Positions 34,536 through 44,293 are shown, numbered from the stretch's first letter. The stretch is 64,000 bases of DNA from Neolewinella persica DSM 23188 (GCF_000373105.1 NZ_KB890423.1:82786-146785), one strand, 5' to 3'. Numbers and translations are program-made. The notes: generated by a model not told the origin, from the sequence alone.

Positions 34536-36494
34536 TTATCCGGCCAGCAAGGTTTGGATAACGGCTGCTACGGACCAAGCTTGATGAGCCGTTCCCCGGC
34601 CACCCCGAGGTTCGGAACCGTCAAATATCTCGGAAACGCCGTGCAAGCAATCCTGCTCGTAAAAGTGTTTTTTAAGGGGTTCCAGATTGGCCTCGATCTC
34701 TTTATTTATCTTTTGAGTATTCCCGAAGAGCTTACGCTGAGCCGCATAGTATTCCCCCAGCAGGAAGGGCCAGATCGTCCCCTGGTGATAGGCGGTATCC
34801 CGTTCCCAGGTGTTGCCTCCGTAAGTAGGCTTAAAGTCGGGATGGTCCGGGGCCAGGGTACGTAAGCCCAGGGGAGTAAATAGTTGCGCCTGCACTGCTT
34901 TGAAAACAGACTTTCCGTCGGCCTTACTGAGTAGTGGAAAGGGCAGACTGAGGGCGTACAGCTGATTGGGCCGCATTGACTCGTCCGCAGGCTTTCCGGG
35001 AATCACAACGTCGTTCAGGTAACCCGCTTCGTTCATAAAGTGCTTCTTGAAGTTGGCCTTTATGGCTTTACTGACCTCCAGTACACGGTTGCGATTTTCA
35101 TCGCTTTTTGCCAGCCCCACTTTATCAAAGAAATACAGATAGATTTTGAGGGCATTGTACCATAGTGCCTGTATTTCCACCGGACAACCGTGGCGAGGAG
35201 TGACCACATAGCCGTCCACCTTGGCGTCCATCCAGGTAAGTTGGATACCTTCCTCGCCAGCGTAAAGGAATCCTTCGTCGAGGGTATGGATGTTGTAGCG
35301 GGTACCATCTAAGTGGTGCTGGATAATATCGCCCAGCTTGTCCAGGTTTTCCTTCACCAAGTCCAGGTCATCAAAGGCGAGGTGGTACTCATACATCGCT
35401 ACGAAAAGCCAGAGAGTCGCATCCACGGTATTGTACTCAACCTCCTGGTTGGTGTCGTCCGGAAAACGGTTCGGCAGCATACCTCCGTCCAGGTAATGAA
35501 GGAAGGTATTGATGATCGAGGCGCTCACCTCCTTTTTTCCGGTGGCAATGCACAGGCCCCGCATGGCAATCATTGTATCCCGACCCCAATCGGTGAACCA
35601 GTGGTAGCCCGCCAAAATGGTATGGGAGTCTGTAGAAGCCCGGCGAACGATGAATTGCTCACCGGCCACCAGCAGATCTTTCAGAAATGCATCATCCTGG
35701 CCTTGCGAAATTGCCTTAAGCCGCTTCAGCTCCACGGCGACCAACTTATCGACCCGGCGGCCGACAACGAATTTATCTGCGCAAAACATCAAGTGGTAGG
35801 TCTCGCCCGGCGCTATAGTCTTGGTTACTTCACCGATGGTGCGGGCATCCTCCCGGAAATCCAATCCTCGGTACTCCTCCTTGGTATAAGTAAGGTTTTC
35901 GATCCAGTGCTTTTGAGCAGTAAACTTGCCCTTACCGAAAAACCAGAAAAGCGGATTGGCACCGTAGCGAGCGTGTATTTTAAGTTGTTGAGCTTCCTCC
36001 TCATGGTAGAAGTCGTACTGCTCGTTTACTTTGAAAAGTGCGTGGTAGTCACGGTCCACAAAGTAAGGAGTGATGGCCAGATCAAAGGTGGCATCGCCGA
36101 TGTTGGTATACGTTACGATAACAGCGTTGGAGCCGTACTCCATCAGGATGGACTTCTTCAATTTGTGTTCCCCGGTGTCGTACTCCCAACTTGGTACCGG
36201 GCTGGCGGAAAAACCGGTCAGGTGCTCGAAGCCGCGGGGATGCACCGTATTGTCGGGGAACTGATTGGACGAAAGGTCGATCCACTCGTCTTCTCCGGAA
36301 CCGATGCGTTCTTCGATCTTACTGACCAACACGCTTCGATCCGTCGGCGGGTTGGCCGAAGCTACGAGCAGGCCGTGGTAACGTCGGGTATTGGCACCGC
36401 TCACCGTACCGGAGGCATACCCACCGATACCATTTGTGATCAGCCATTCCTTTGCGGAGGTTTCCTCAAAACCAGGTTGCTTGAAATCTATCAT
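34536..36494 (-). CDS. Glycogen debranching enzyme (amylo-alpha-1,6-glucosidase type)
   Basis: The protein is 652 residues. The N-terminal domain has the KEWLITNGIGGYASGTVSGANTRRYHG-type opening of bacterial GDE_N proteins (only the GGYASGT and RRYHGLL motifs are cited here). The C-terminal (alpha/alpha)6 domain has GYHWFTDWGRDTMI (near 300), LWYNALKI, and GTIWPFLLGEY near the end. It lacks a signal peptide and acts in the cytoplasm on alpha-1,6 branches. It is 7 bases downstream of the GH63-like glucosidase gene, so the two are co-transcribed. Confidence 0.92.
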   Translation of the reverse strand: MIDFKQPGFEETSAKEWLITNGIGGYASGTVSGANTRRYHGLLVASANPPTDRSVLVSKIEERIGSGEDEWIDLSSNQFPDNTVHPRGFEHLTGFSASPVPSWEYDTGEHKLKKSILMEYGSNAVIVTYTNIGDATFDLAITPYFVDRDYHALFKVNEQYDFYHEEEAQQLKIHARYGANPLFWFFGKGKFTAQKHWIENLTYTKEEYRGLDFREDARTIGEVTKTIAPGETYHLMFCADKFVVGRRVDKLVAVELKRLKAISQGQDDAFLKDLLVAGEQFIVRRASTDSHTILAGYHWFTDWGRDTMIAMRGLCIATGKKEVSASIINTFLHYLDGGMLPNRFPDDTNQEVEYNTVDATLWLFVAMYEYHLAFDDLDLVKENLDKLGDIIQHHLDGTRYNIHTLDEGFLYAGEEGIQLTWMDAKVDGYVVTPRHGCPVEIQALWYNALKIYLYFFDKVGLAKSDENRNRVLEVSKAIKANFKKHFMNEAGYLNDVVIPGKPADESMRPNQLYALSLPFPLLSKADGKSVFKAVQAQLFTPLGLRTLAPDHPDFKPTYGGNTWERDTAYHQGTIWPFLLGEYYAAQRKLFGNTQKINKEIEANLEPLKKHFYEQDCLHGVSEIFDGSEPRGGRGTAHQAWSVAAVIQTLLAG

Positions 36495-36501
36495 AACAGC
36501 G

Positions 36502-39141
36502 CTATTTTAGTTGGGTGATCAATTCAGCGACGATGCCCGTCCAGCCCGTTTGGTGGGATGCACCAACGCCCCGACTGTTATCCCCGTGGAAGTATTCATA
36601 GAAAAGGACGAGGTCTTTGAAGTGAGGGTCGTCTTGGTAAATGGTCGCCTCCCCGTGGGCGTGACGTCTTCCGTTTTTGTCCTTGGTAAAAATGGAGACA
36701 AGACGGTGGGTAATGTCAAGACACGCCTGGTGGAGGTCGACTGCCCGGCCACTTCCCGCCGGACACTCGACGCCGAGTGTCCCCTGATAGAAGTAATCGA
36801 AGTGATGCAAGGACTCCAAGATTAAATAGTTCATGGGCATCCATACGGGGCCTCGCCAGTTGGAATTGCCCCCAAACAAGCCAGAACTGGATTCTCCCGG
36901 TTCATACTTCAAGCCGAATTCTTCGCCGGCGATTTGGATGGAATAGCCGTCCTTATGAATTTTGGACAGCGAACGAATACCTCCCGGCGCAAAGAACTCC
37001 TCTTCATCGAGTAGTGCTTCCAGCATCTTTTCCAACCGGTATTTGGGCACAAGCGCGAGAAGGATGTCTCCGGTTGTTTCCGACTCTTCGATGCTGACGG
37101 AGAAGTCGGCAGTAGGCCGATGCTTCCGGTACCAGTTAAAGCGCGTCATGAAATCGGGGAGATTCTCTAATCGCCGTTTGTCCATCACCATGGTCGCAAA
37201 CATGGTGGTGAGGCCAACCAGAGAGCGCACCTTTAACGGAGTCCTGGAACCATCAGGCAGTACCAACATGTCGTAGAAGAAACCTTCATTCTCATCCCAC
37301 GAACCTTCGTACTTTTCGGTAATGCTGTTGAGGGATTCGGAGATAAGAACAAAGTGCTCGAAAAACTTCGTTGCAACATCCTCGAAGCTTTTGTCGGTTT
37401 GGGCTATTTCCAGCGCCATGTCGAGCATATTGAGGGAATACATCGCCATCCAACCCGTTCCGTCGGCCTGCTCGAGGTGACCACCGCCAGGAATGGTTGC
37501 ACTCCGGTCGAAGATCCCGATGTTGTCTAGTCCGAGGAAGCCTCCCTCGAAAATGTTGTTGTCGTTGGTGTCAACTTTATTGACCCACCAGGTGAAGTTG
37601 ATGAGTAACTTCTGGAAGACGCGCTTCAGGAACATAACATCACCTTCTCCCTTGCTTTCTTTGTCCATACGGTAGACCTTGAGGCAGGCCCAGGCGTGGA
37701 CGGGTGGGTTTACGTCTCCGAAACTCCATTCGTAGGCTGGGATTTGACCGTTGGGCCGCATATACCATTCCCTCAGGAACAGAATGAGTTGTTTTTTTGC
37801 GAAATCCGGATCGATCTTAGCAATGGGGACACAGTGAAAGGCGAGATCCCAGGCCGCATACCAGGGGTACTCCCACTTATCCGGCATAGAGATAATATCC
37901 TCGTTATTCAGTGTTTGCCAGTCGCTGTTACGGCCATTTTTCCGGTTTTCTGGTGGGCTGGGTTGTTTGGGGTCACCGTTTAACCAGGTCGGGATATCGA
38001 TGTAGTAAAACTGCTTTGACCACATCATCCCGGCAAAGGCCTGCCGTTGGATGTTCTTGAGGTCATCGTTGAGGTCATCGTCGTGCTGGGTAGCGTAAAA
38101 GTCGTCGGCTTCCTGGATACGGTCGGCGAAAACCTGATCGAACGCCTTGCCCAGCGGGTCTTTTTTAACGGCGTTGGCACTCAGCCGTAAACGAATCTCC
38201 TTCGAGTCACCCCCTTCGATAGTGAACTGGTAATGAGGACTGCACTTAGTGCCGGACTTTACCGAGGTGACGGCTTCGAAATCGTTACTGACAACCGCAT
38301 CGTTGATGCTGTCCTTGACGAGCGGGTTGGCATTGGGGGTACCGAAAATCCGCTCCGTATTCGTCTCGTTTTCGGCAAACAGCACGTTTTCGACGGCGTC
38401 GAAATACAGATGGTAGGTCCCGACCTGGTCGTGCTGAACTTTTACGCTCCCCGTTTTCTTGGTTGCTTTATCCAGCTCGATGATGGGCTTTTCTACGTCT
38501 ACAAAAGACCATTGGTTACGAACCAGGAGCGTCGGTAATAGGTGAATGGACGCTGCCTCAGCCGCTCGGTTGTGGACTGTGATTTTGATCAGGATGTCCT
38601 TTTCGTCGGCTTTCGCGTATTCGGTAAATACGTCGAAATACTTGCCGTCGTCAAAGACCCCCGTGTTCAGTATTTCGTATTCGCCTTCTTCTTTCGAACG
38701 GTTTTTGTTGGTGCTCACCAGGTCAGCATACGGATAAGCTGCCTGCGGATATTTGTACAGGTGCTTCATGTAAGAATGCGTCGGAGTACTGTCCAGGTAG
38801 TAGTACAGTTCCTTCACGTCTTCTCCGTGGTTGCCTTCGTTACCGGTCAAGCCGTAAAGGCGCTCCTTAATGATGGGGTCGTGGGTATTCCACAGGGCTA
38901 CGCTAAAACATAAATGGCAATGATTGTCGCTGATGCCGGCGATGCCGTCTTCTCCCCAACGATAGGTGCGGCTGCGGGCGTGGTCATGAGGCAAATATTC
39001 CCATGCCGTTCCGTTTTCGCTGTAATCCTCCCGCACCGTTCCCCATTGCCGTTCACTCAGGTAGGGGCCCCACTTCATCCAGTGCTTTTCCTTGGTGTAG
39101 TGCTGTTCGAGTCGCTGGTGTTCTTTGGTGGTATGTTTCAC
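36502..39141 (-). CDS. GH63-family (MGH1-like) glucosidase
   Basis: This 879-residue protein has no signal peptide. The opening block (LSERQWGTVREDYS, then WEYLPHDHARSRTYRWGEDG) and the (alpha/alpha)6 catalytic part (WYAAWDLAFHCVPIAKIDP near 430, GQIPAYEWSFGDVNPPVHAW near 470, SSGLFGGNSNWRGPVWMPMN near 765) match MGH1-like members of GH63. Such enzymes cleave alpha-glucosides such as glucosylglycerate or mannosylglycerate analogues, or alpha-glucan fragments. The debranching enzyme follows after 7 bases and an SDR comes next, suggesting intracellular breakdown of a compatible solute or storage glucan. Confidence 0.88.
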   Translation of the reverse strand: MKHTTKEHQRLEQHYTKEKHWMKWGPYLSERQWGTVREDYSENGTAWEYLPHDHARSRTYRWGEDGIAGISDNHCHLCFSVALWNTHDPIIKERLYGLTGNEGNHGEDVKELYYYLDSTPTHSYMKHLYKYPQAAYPYADLVSTNKNRSKEEGEYEILNTGVFDDGKYFDVFTEYAKADEKDILIKITVHNRAAEAASIHLLPTLLVRNQWSFVDVEKPIIELDKATKKTGSVKVQHDQVGTYHLYFDAVENVLFAENETNTERIFGTPNANPLVKDSINDAVVSNDFEAVTSVKSGTKCSPHYQFTIEGGDSKEIRLRLSANAVKKDPLGKAFDQVFADRIQEADDFYATQHDDDLNDDLKNIQRQAFAGMMWSKQFYYIDIPTWLNGDPKQPSPPENRKNGRNSDWQTLNNEDIISMPDKWEYPWYAAWDLAFHCVPIAKIDPDFAKKQLILFLREWYMRPNGQIPAYEWSFGDVNPPVHAWACLKVYRMDKESKGEGDVMFLKRVFQKLLINFTWWVNKVDTNDNNIFEGGFLGLDNIGIFDRSATIPGGGHLEQADGTGWMAMYSLNMLDMALEIAQTDKSFEDVATKFFEHFVLISESLNSITEKYEGSWDENEGFFYDMLVLPDGSRTPLKVRSLVGLTTMFATMVMDKRRLENLPDFMTRFNWYRKHRPTADFSVSIEESETTGDILLALVPKYRLEKMLEALLDEEEFFAPGGIRSLSKIHKDGYSIQIAGEEFGLKYEPGESSSGLFGGNSNWRGPVWMPMNYLILESLHHFDYFYQGTLGVECPAGSGRAVDLHQACLDITHRLVSIFTKDKNGRRHAHGEATIYQDDPHFKDLVLFYEYFHGDNSRGVGASHQTGWTGIVAELITQLK

Positions 39142-39494
39142 TGCTTTGTTATTTTATTAAGAGTGGTTTGATGCGGTATTTTCACTAGGTTTCTGGAAAA
39201 TTAAGCCTTTTTTGATGTCTCAGCAACGGTAAGATGTCTTCAAATTCGCTATGTATTAATTTTTTGAACTAGAATGATGTTTCATGCCGGGCGAGGTAAC
39301 TTCTGCTAACTTTCATTGCCCCTGGGTCCGCGCCCAACTCATTGCTATCAAAGGAAAAGGTGGGCGCGAACGCAGGTGCAATGAAATGTTGAAGAAGCTG
39401 GGTGGCTAAATAGCGTAATATCCTCTGTTACTGGTTTAGGCTGCTCATCTCCGTGGCGATCACTACCTTCAATTTGTCATTCTAGGCCACAGTC
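39142..39494. other. Gap holding an inverted repeat pair
   Basis: These 353 bases separate the DHFR gene from the GH63-type gene, both on the minus strand. They contain an inverted pair of the dispersed repeat at 39308-39390 and no other recognisable feature. Confidence 0.5.
39308..39390. repeat. Inverted pair of the dispersed GC-rich repeat
   Basis: The left copy reads AACTTTCATTGCCCCTGGGT then CCGCGCCCAA. The right copy reads GGGCGCGAACGCAGGTGCAA then TGAAA and is its near-complement. The stem is imperfect but long, with about 20 bases between the arms. Confidence 0.65.
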
Positions 39495-40004
39495 TTAGGG
39501 CACCCCAAATCGCTCCAGAATAGTAGTTCTGAACGCAAATTCGTTGTCATCGTCAGCCGGATGATCCTGACCCCACGTCTCTTCCCATTCTTTGGGTTCC
39601 AGTTTCGGGAAAAAACTATCCGCACCTTCTATGGTCGTCCGGACATGCGTGAGGTAAACCCGTTCAGCGTAGGGCAGAAAAGAACTGTAAATTGCCTCCC
39701 CGCCGATAATAAAGGCCTCGGTGGCTTGCCGGATAAGAGGCAGTCGGAGCACCTCCTCGACGGAGTGACAAACCGTCACACCCGGCACGGAGAAATTTTC
39801 ATCATGGGTAAGTACTATTGTTGTGGTGCCCTCAATCGGTTTGCTCTCTAACTCCTCGGTGAACGTGCGACGGCCAATAACGACGGGGCTGTTATGAACA
39901 GTCCTCAAGAAGTAAGCGTACTCAGCGGGTAACGACCAGGGGAGATCGCCGGATTTACCGATACCGCGGTGTCTGTCCTGAGCGGCGATGATGGATAATT
40001 GCAT
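39495..40004 (-). CDS. folA: Dihydrofolate reductase
   Basis: This 169-residue protein has the expected DHFR length and motifs: LSIIAAQDRHRGIGKSGDLPW at the N-terminus (substrate-binding Trp, only the GIGKSGDLPW part is cited as diagnostic), PVVIGRRTFTEL (NADPH phosphate contact), FIIGGEAIYSSFLPYA (the GG pair), and YLTHVRTTIEGADSFFP. It reduces dihydrofolate to tetrahydrofolate with NADPH. It stands alone within the stress/sugar gene block, with repeat copies on both sides, and no thymidylate synthase gene is next to it. Confidence 0.92.
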   Translation of the reverse strand: MQLSIIAAQDRHRGIGKSGDLPWSLPAEYAYFLRTVHNSPVVIGRRTFTEELESKPIEGTTTIVLTHDENFSVPGVTVCHSVEEVLRLPLIRQATEAFIIGGEAIYSSFLPYAERVYLTHVRTTIEGADSFFPKLEPKEWEETWGQDHPADDDNEFAFRTTILERFGVP

Positions 40005-40030
40005 GAGTAAATTACGTTTTTAAAACTATT

Positions 40031-40054
40031 CTTTGCACCTGCAGTTACGCCCCT
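40031..40054 (+). repeat. Copy of the dispersed GC-rich repeat
   Basis: CTTTGCACCTGCAGTTACGC followed by CCCT matches the 5' half of the repeat core exactly and the 3' half imperfectly. It lies directly upstream of the DHFR gene. Confidence 0.5.
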
Positions 40055-40123
40055 AAATGCTTTATTGCTGGCAAATTATTTGGGTTGAAAAATGGATGGG
40101 CGGTTACCGTATCCTGGTCGGCA

Positions 40124-41140
40124 TCACTCATAAATTAGGAAGGCATGATTTCTGGCACCACGAAAAAGAAAAGCTTTGCTCATTTCCAGCTCACCGTTTT
40201 CCAGTTCAATAATTCCTTTAGAAACAAGCGGATATTTCTTAGCGGTTACGGCTGCGTAGGTGCTATCCACATCAGCAACCCGGATCGCGGTATGCCAGTG
40301 CCATAAATCGGTCAGCCGGCTATCGGTAGGGTAGGGGCGACCACCAGGTGGAGCTACGTAATCGAGTATTTCCAGGCCCATCCCCTTTAAGGCTTGCAAC
40401 CCGGTAATGAATAGCCGGGCACCAAACACTTGGTTGAGGTGCTCCTGCTCGCTACCGTAATTCTCACTACGACCGGCAACCTCCAGCCCGAGGGTATTGC
40501 AATAAAAAGACATGCATTCATGACTGGCGTCAACAACGATCGCCGTGTGGTCGATGCCCAGGAACAAATCATCTCCACAGAGCTGCCATTTGGGATCGCC
40601 TTTCCCGTCCGGGAAAGAGATCAGTTCCAGGTTATGACCGTCAGGATCACGAAAGTAAAAGGCGCTAATGCCCGCCGCTGGTCCCAGATAATCCGGCAGG
40701 GTCTGGGGAGCGGTTGAAACATGGCGGACGTGGTGACTGCTCAAATGCTCGTAAGCCGCATTCATATCGCTGACCACTATAGCAAGGTGCTGAAACCAAC
40801 CGTCGTTACTTCTGCTGTCCGGCGGGATGGCGCGTCCTTCGGTTGTTCCCGCGAACTCCATCAATTCAATTCGCTCGTTGCCCAACCGCAGACGGGCCAC
40901 CTTCAAACGGGCGTCTTTTTCCACAATGCCAAACAACTGCTGTATTCCTTCGCACGCCAGTGAGTATTCTTTTTCTACCGAGAAGGATAATACCCGGGCG
41001 TAAAAGTCCAAGGCGACGGCAAGGTCGGCCACGGTAATCCAGACACTCGAGATGGCCTCGGGAACACCGGAACGGTTCGCGGTTGCTTTTACGCAAGCGT
41101 TCGCAGGATGATGAGGAGTTATGGAAGTGGTATCGTTCAT
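40124..41140 (-). CDS. Two-domain VOC-family protein
   Basis: The protein is 338 residues with two vicinal-oxygen-chelate halves. The first starts SVWITVADLAVALDFYARVL (near 31) and ends with FRDPDGHNLELISFPDG. The second starts GIDHTAIVVDASHECMSFYCNTL (near 196) and has WHWHTAIRVADVD and NHAFLIYE. Metal ligands of the His/Glu type are plausible from GIDHT, HNLE and WHTA. Family members include glyoxalase-, dioxygenase- and epimerase-like enzymes, and I cannot choose. It follows the GMC oxidoreductase gene by 6 bases, so they probably act together. Confidence 0.82.
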   Translation of the reverse strand: MNDTTSITPHHPANACVKATANRSGVPEAISSVWITVADLAVALDFYARVLSFSVEKEYSLACEGIQQLFGIVEKDARLKVARLRLGNERIELMEFAGTTEGRAIPPDSRSNDGWFQHLAIVVSDMNAAYEHLSSHHVRHVSTAPQTLPDYLGPAAGISAFYFRDPDGHNLELISFPDGKGDPKWQLCGDDLFLGIDHTAIVVDASHECMSFYCNTLGLEVAGRSENYGSEQEHLNQVFGARLFITGLQALKGMGLEILDYVAPPGGRPYPTDSRLTDLWHWHTAIRVADVDSTYAAVTAKKYPLVSKGIIELENGELEMSKAFLFRGARNHAFLIYE

Positions 41141-41146
41141 AAGAAA

Positions 41147-42679
41147 TTAAAGTACCTCATTTTTAAGGTGATCTCCGACCTTAAGCGCCATCGCGATGAT
41201 GGTCAGCCCAGGGTTGATGGCGGAGCTGGACGGAAAGAAAGAGCCGTCAACTACGTACAGGTTGTCTACCTCGTGCGCACGACAATTAAGGTTTAGTGCC
41301 GAGGTTGTCGGGTCAGTACCGAAACGTACCGTACCGCATTGGTGAGCCGTTCCGGCGATCGGGATCTTCTTACCCAGGTAAAAATTGTTGGGTAAAATAT
41401 GGTCACCACACCCCGCATGTTCGAGGATTTTTTTAAGCCGCTTTTTCAATTGCTTGTGCCCTTCGATATTGTTTTCTTTGTAGTGCAGGGTGATGTGCCC
41501 TTCCGGCGATACGATCACCCGGTTTTCGGGGTCGGGCAGGTCTTCGGATGTCATCCAGAAATCAACGGAGTGTTTCGCTACGTATTCCAGCGTGAAGCCG
41601 GGAGCAATGGCCGGGGCATCGGTTGCCAGGTTCTCGCCATCAGACTTGCCGAGCATCTGGATGTGACCCATTGGGTAAGCAAAGTCATCATCTCCGAAGT
41701 AGAAGTCATTAATGGCCAGCGTCTTACCGAACTTGGTCGGGTTGGGCGTCGCAGACACGGCGAGTACGGCCGAATTATTGTGGGCCATGTAGTGGCGGCC
41801 TACAACCCCAGATCCGTTGGCCAGGCCATTTTTGTGCTGATCGTTGGCGGACTTCAGCAGCAGTACCGCCGAATTGATGGCCCCACAGGCTACGACAACC
41901 TGCTTGGCCGATAAAGTGATTTCTTTTCCTTGATGTTTGGCAATGACCTTTTCTACGCGCTTACCCTCCGCGTCCGTTTCAAGACGTTCCACCAGACAAT
42001 CGGTAATTATGGTAACGTTGGGATGCTCCAGTGCCTTGCGTATACAGATCACGTGAGAGTCCGCCTTCATCTCCGCCGCGTCGGGGTAGCCGTCAAAGCG
42101 ATCCAGGACATAGGGGGCCTCCGCTGTCGTTTGCGAAGTGCGTAGGCCGAGTGGCAGGGGAAAGGGACTGTACCCCTGTGCCTTAATGTTGTCAAACAGC
42201 TCCTGGATGCGTGGCTCATGGGGCAATGGCGGCTGGTAATACGGATGCTCCTCGTGGGGGTCCGTCGGATCACTACCCCTCAAGCCGTGAACGGAGTACA
42301 ACTCCTCCGCCTTGAGGTAGTAGGGTTGTAAATCTTCGTAATCAATGGGCCAGGCGGGGGAGACCCCTCCGTGGTGCTTGACCTCTCCAAAATCCTCTTT
42401 CCGCATCCGGAACAGGGCTGCCCCGTATACTTTGGTATTCCCTCCTACACAGTAATGAATACCCGGGGCGAATTTTTTGCCGTCTTTGTCTTTCCAGTGT
42501 TCATCTGCCTTGTAACGACCGTCAATAAATACGGCTTTCGTATCCCAGTTCTCCTTCTCCCGTGGAATATAATCACCCCGTTCCAGGATTAGAATTCTTT
42601 TCCCGCTGGGAGCGAGTTGTTGAGCTAACGTACCGCCGCCAGCCCCCGTTCCAATGATGATTACGTCGTAGGTTTCCAT
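41147..42679 (-). CDS. GMC-family FAD oxidoreductase
   Basis: The 510-residue protein starts with the Rossmann motif VIIIGTGAGGGTLAQQL (near 7). Next come LILERGDYIPRE and GIHYCVGGNTKVYGAALFRMR, the region that binds FAD in GMC enzymes. It ends with GTAHQCGTVRFGTDP and the GMC_C block (LYVVDGSFFPSSSAINPGLT), where a His is likely catalytic. Members oxidise alcohols and sugars such as glucose, gluconate or sterols. It is upstream of the VOC gene by 6 bases. The nearby glucose-releasing enzymes make a sugar substrate reasonable, but this is inference. No signal peptide is seen. Confidence 0.9.
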   Translation of the reverse strand: METYDVIIIGTGAGGGTLAQQLAPSGKRILILERGDYIPREKENWDTKAVFIDGRYKADEHWKDKDGKKFAPGIHYCVGGNTKVYGAALFRMRKEDFGEVKHHGGVSPAWPIDYEDLQPYYLKAEELYSVHGLRGSDPTDPHEEHPYYQPPLPHEPRIQELFDNIKAQGYSPFPLPLGLRTSQTTAEAPYVLDRFDGYPDAAEMKADSHVICIRKALEHPNVTIITDCLVERLETDAEGKRVEKVIAKHQGKEITLSAKQVVVACGAINSAVLLLKSANDQHKNGLANGSGVVGRHYMAHNNSAVLAVSATPNPTKFGKTLAINDFYFGDDDFAYPMGHIQMLGKSDGENLATDAPAIAPGFTLEYVAKHSVDFWMTSEDLPDPENRVIVSPEGHITLHYKENNIEGHKQLKKRLKKILEHAGCGDHILPNNFYLGKKIPIAGTAHQCGTVRFGTDPTTSALNLNCRAHEVDNLYVVDGSFFPSSSAINPGLTIIAMALKVGDHLKNEVL

Positions 42680-42749
42680 AGTTTTTAAAGTTAGAGTTGT
42701 ATTACTTTTGTATATTATAAAGGCTTGATTATGACATATTCTGTTCTAG

Positions 42750-44291
42750 TCAATCGCTTATCCAAAATTGACTGTTGAAATCTCCATACCCATCTGCCTT
42801 ACGGTAAAAATTGAGCGGATCACTTGTCCACACTTCCTGATCTATTACATACTTATATTCGTAATGACCAGGGGTTGGCAGTGGCAACTCGACGGTCCAA
42901 AAGCCATCGCTCTCAGGTTTTAGTCTTACTGATGTAGTCGACCACTCGTTGAAACTGCCCGCGAGTGTCACCATTTCCGCATCATGGTGATGGAAATAAA
43001 AACGAAGCAGGCTTGCTTCCAGATCGATCACTGGAGATCGGTCGGTAAACTCACTATGATCGTCGTCAAGTATTTTTGCAACGGCATTGCCCGGTTGAAT
43101 AACTCCGTAACCTATCCTGCTGCGATCGACTTCTTTTAGGGGGCGGGCGGTAGAGAATAAAGCCTCTCTGATCCGGGATGGGGTCAAGCCGGCATTCGCC
43201 TCTAACATCTGAGCGATAACCGAACTGACAATTGGTGCCGCAAAAGATGTTCCGTCGGCTTGTTGATAAGCCGCCGAGATAAGCCGTCTTTGCCTGATCT
43301 GTTTCAGGGCTTCTTCCTGCTCTTCACCGTTCCCGTTTTCAAGTAAAGCAAACAATTCTTTTGCCTCTTCTTGTTCCCGCGTTCCTGGTAGAATGGGCGC
43401 GGCCAGCCAGATTGCCGGAGCTATGATTTCCGGTTTCTGCAGGTCGTCAACTGTTTCTCCGTAGGTGGAATGATAAAGAACCCTCTGAAATTCATCCAGT
43501 GTGTTTTTATCGTTCAGGCCGCCAACGGTGATCACACGGGGCATACTCGCCGGGGGTAATAAGGGGGCTTCAGGGTTGTTACCCGCCGCGGCAACCACAA
43601 CGACTCCAGCATCGTACAGGCGCTGAAGTAGCTTTGCCATTTCGCTCTCCTTGTAGGACTCTTCCTCATCGGCAGTCACAGATATATTCACCACCCGGAT
43701 ACTATAACGCTTATGATGCTTGACTACCCATTCCAGTGCTTTTAAGATGTTTGCATAGGTAATCTTGCCGTCTTCATCCATCGTTTTGAGGAGCACGAGT
43801 TTAGCGTCCGGAGCGATCCCTTGGTAAATGCCGTTCGACGCTCGCCCGTTACCTGCACATACAACAGAGGTCATCGTCCCGTGCCAGGCATTGTCATGCG
43901 GTACGGTAAAATATTTCTTCCCCCGACGTGGATAGGTAACGTCGTATACCTTCAGTATTTGGTCTGCGATATCCTCGTGCGGATAAAATCCACTATCGAT
44001 GAAGCAAATGGTGATGCCTTTACCGGTTAAGTATGGTGAGGCGTTGAGTCGCAAAGGCGTTGGCAGTACCTTAAGGGGCGACGTTTCCGGAGAGTCGGCG
44101 TCTAGCAATTGATGTGCTAATTGCTCATGAGCCAGATTAAGGCAGTATTGGCAAACACCATCTGCTTCCTTCCAGTTTTCCTTGAACCGTCGTAAGACAT
44201 CCAGGAGAACCTGATCTCCCGGGCTATCTACGGCTGGTGTTACCAGTGCGTCCGTACGGTCACAAAAAGCACATTTATTTGATGAAGACAT
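42750..44291 (-). CDS. Zinc-ribbon/subtilase/CBM48 fusion protein
   Basis: The 513-residue protein has three parts. Residues 1-60 hold two Cys pairs, C7-x2-C10 and C47-x2-C50, like a zinc ribbon. Residues about 85-420 are an S8 peptidase: Asp99 in CFIDSGF, His137 in NAWHGTM, and Ser near 349 in DGTSFAAPIV, with AAAGNNPEAP as the oxyanion-side block. Residues about 427-513 are a CBM48/AMPK-beta-like glycan-binding domain (LAGSFNEWS, then GHYEYKYVIDQEVW). There is no signal peptide, so it looks like a cytoplasmic protease that can bind alpha-glucan. It is 2 bases downstream of the DUF6789-like gene and upstream of the GMC/VOC/glucosidase block. Confidence 0.82.
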   Translation of the reverse strand: MSSSNKCAFCDRTDALVTPAVDSPGDQVLLDVLRRFKENWKEADGVCQYCLNLAHEQLAHQLLDADSPETSPLKVLPTPLRLNASPYLTGKGITICFIDSGFYPHEDIADQILKVYDVTYPRRGKKYFTVPHDNAWHGTMTSVVCAGNGRASNGIYQGIAPDAKLVLLKTMDEDGKITYANILKALEWVVKHHKRYSIRVVNISVTADEEESYKESEMAKLLQRLYDAGVVVVAAAGNNPEAPLLPPASMPRVITVGGLNDKNTLDEFQRVLYHSTYGETVDDLQKPEIIAPAIWLAAPILPGTREQEEAKELFALLENGNGEEQEEALKQIRQRRLISAAYQQADGTSFAAPIVSSVIAQMLEANAGLTPSRIREALFSTARPLKEVDRSRIGYGVIQPGNAVAKILDDDHSEFTDRSPVIDLEASLLRFYFHHHDAEMVTLAGSFNEWSTTSVRLKPESDGFWTVELPLPTPGHYEYKYVIDQEVWTSDPLNFYRKADGYGDFNSQFWISD

Positions 44292-44293
44292 GC

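Noticed and set aside
35313..36518. Long plus-strand frame of 401 codons over the debranching enzyme gene
   Set aside because: It is antisense to a gene with strong family motifs and its product resembles nothing; a shadow of the real gene's codon bias.
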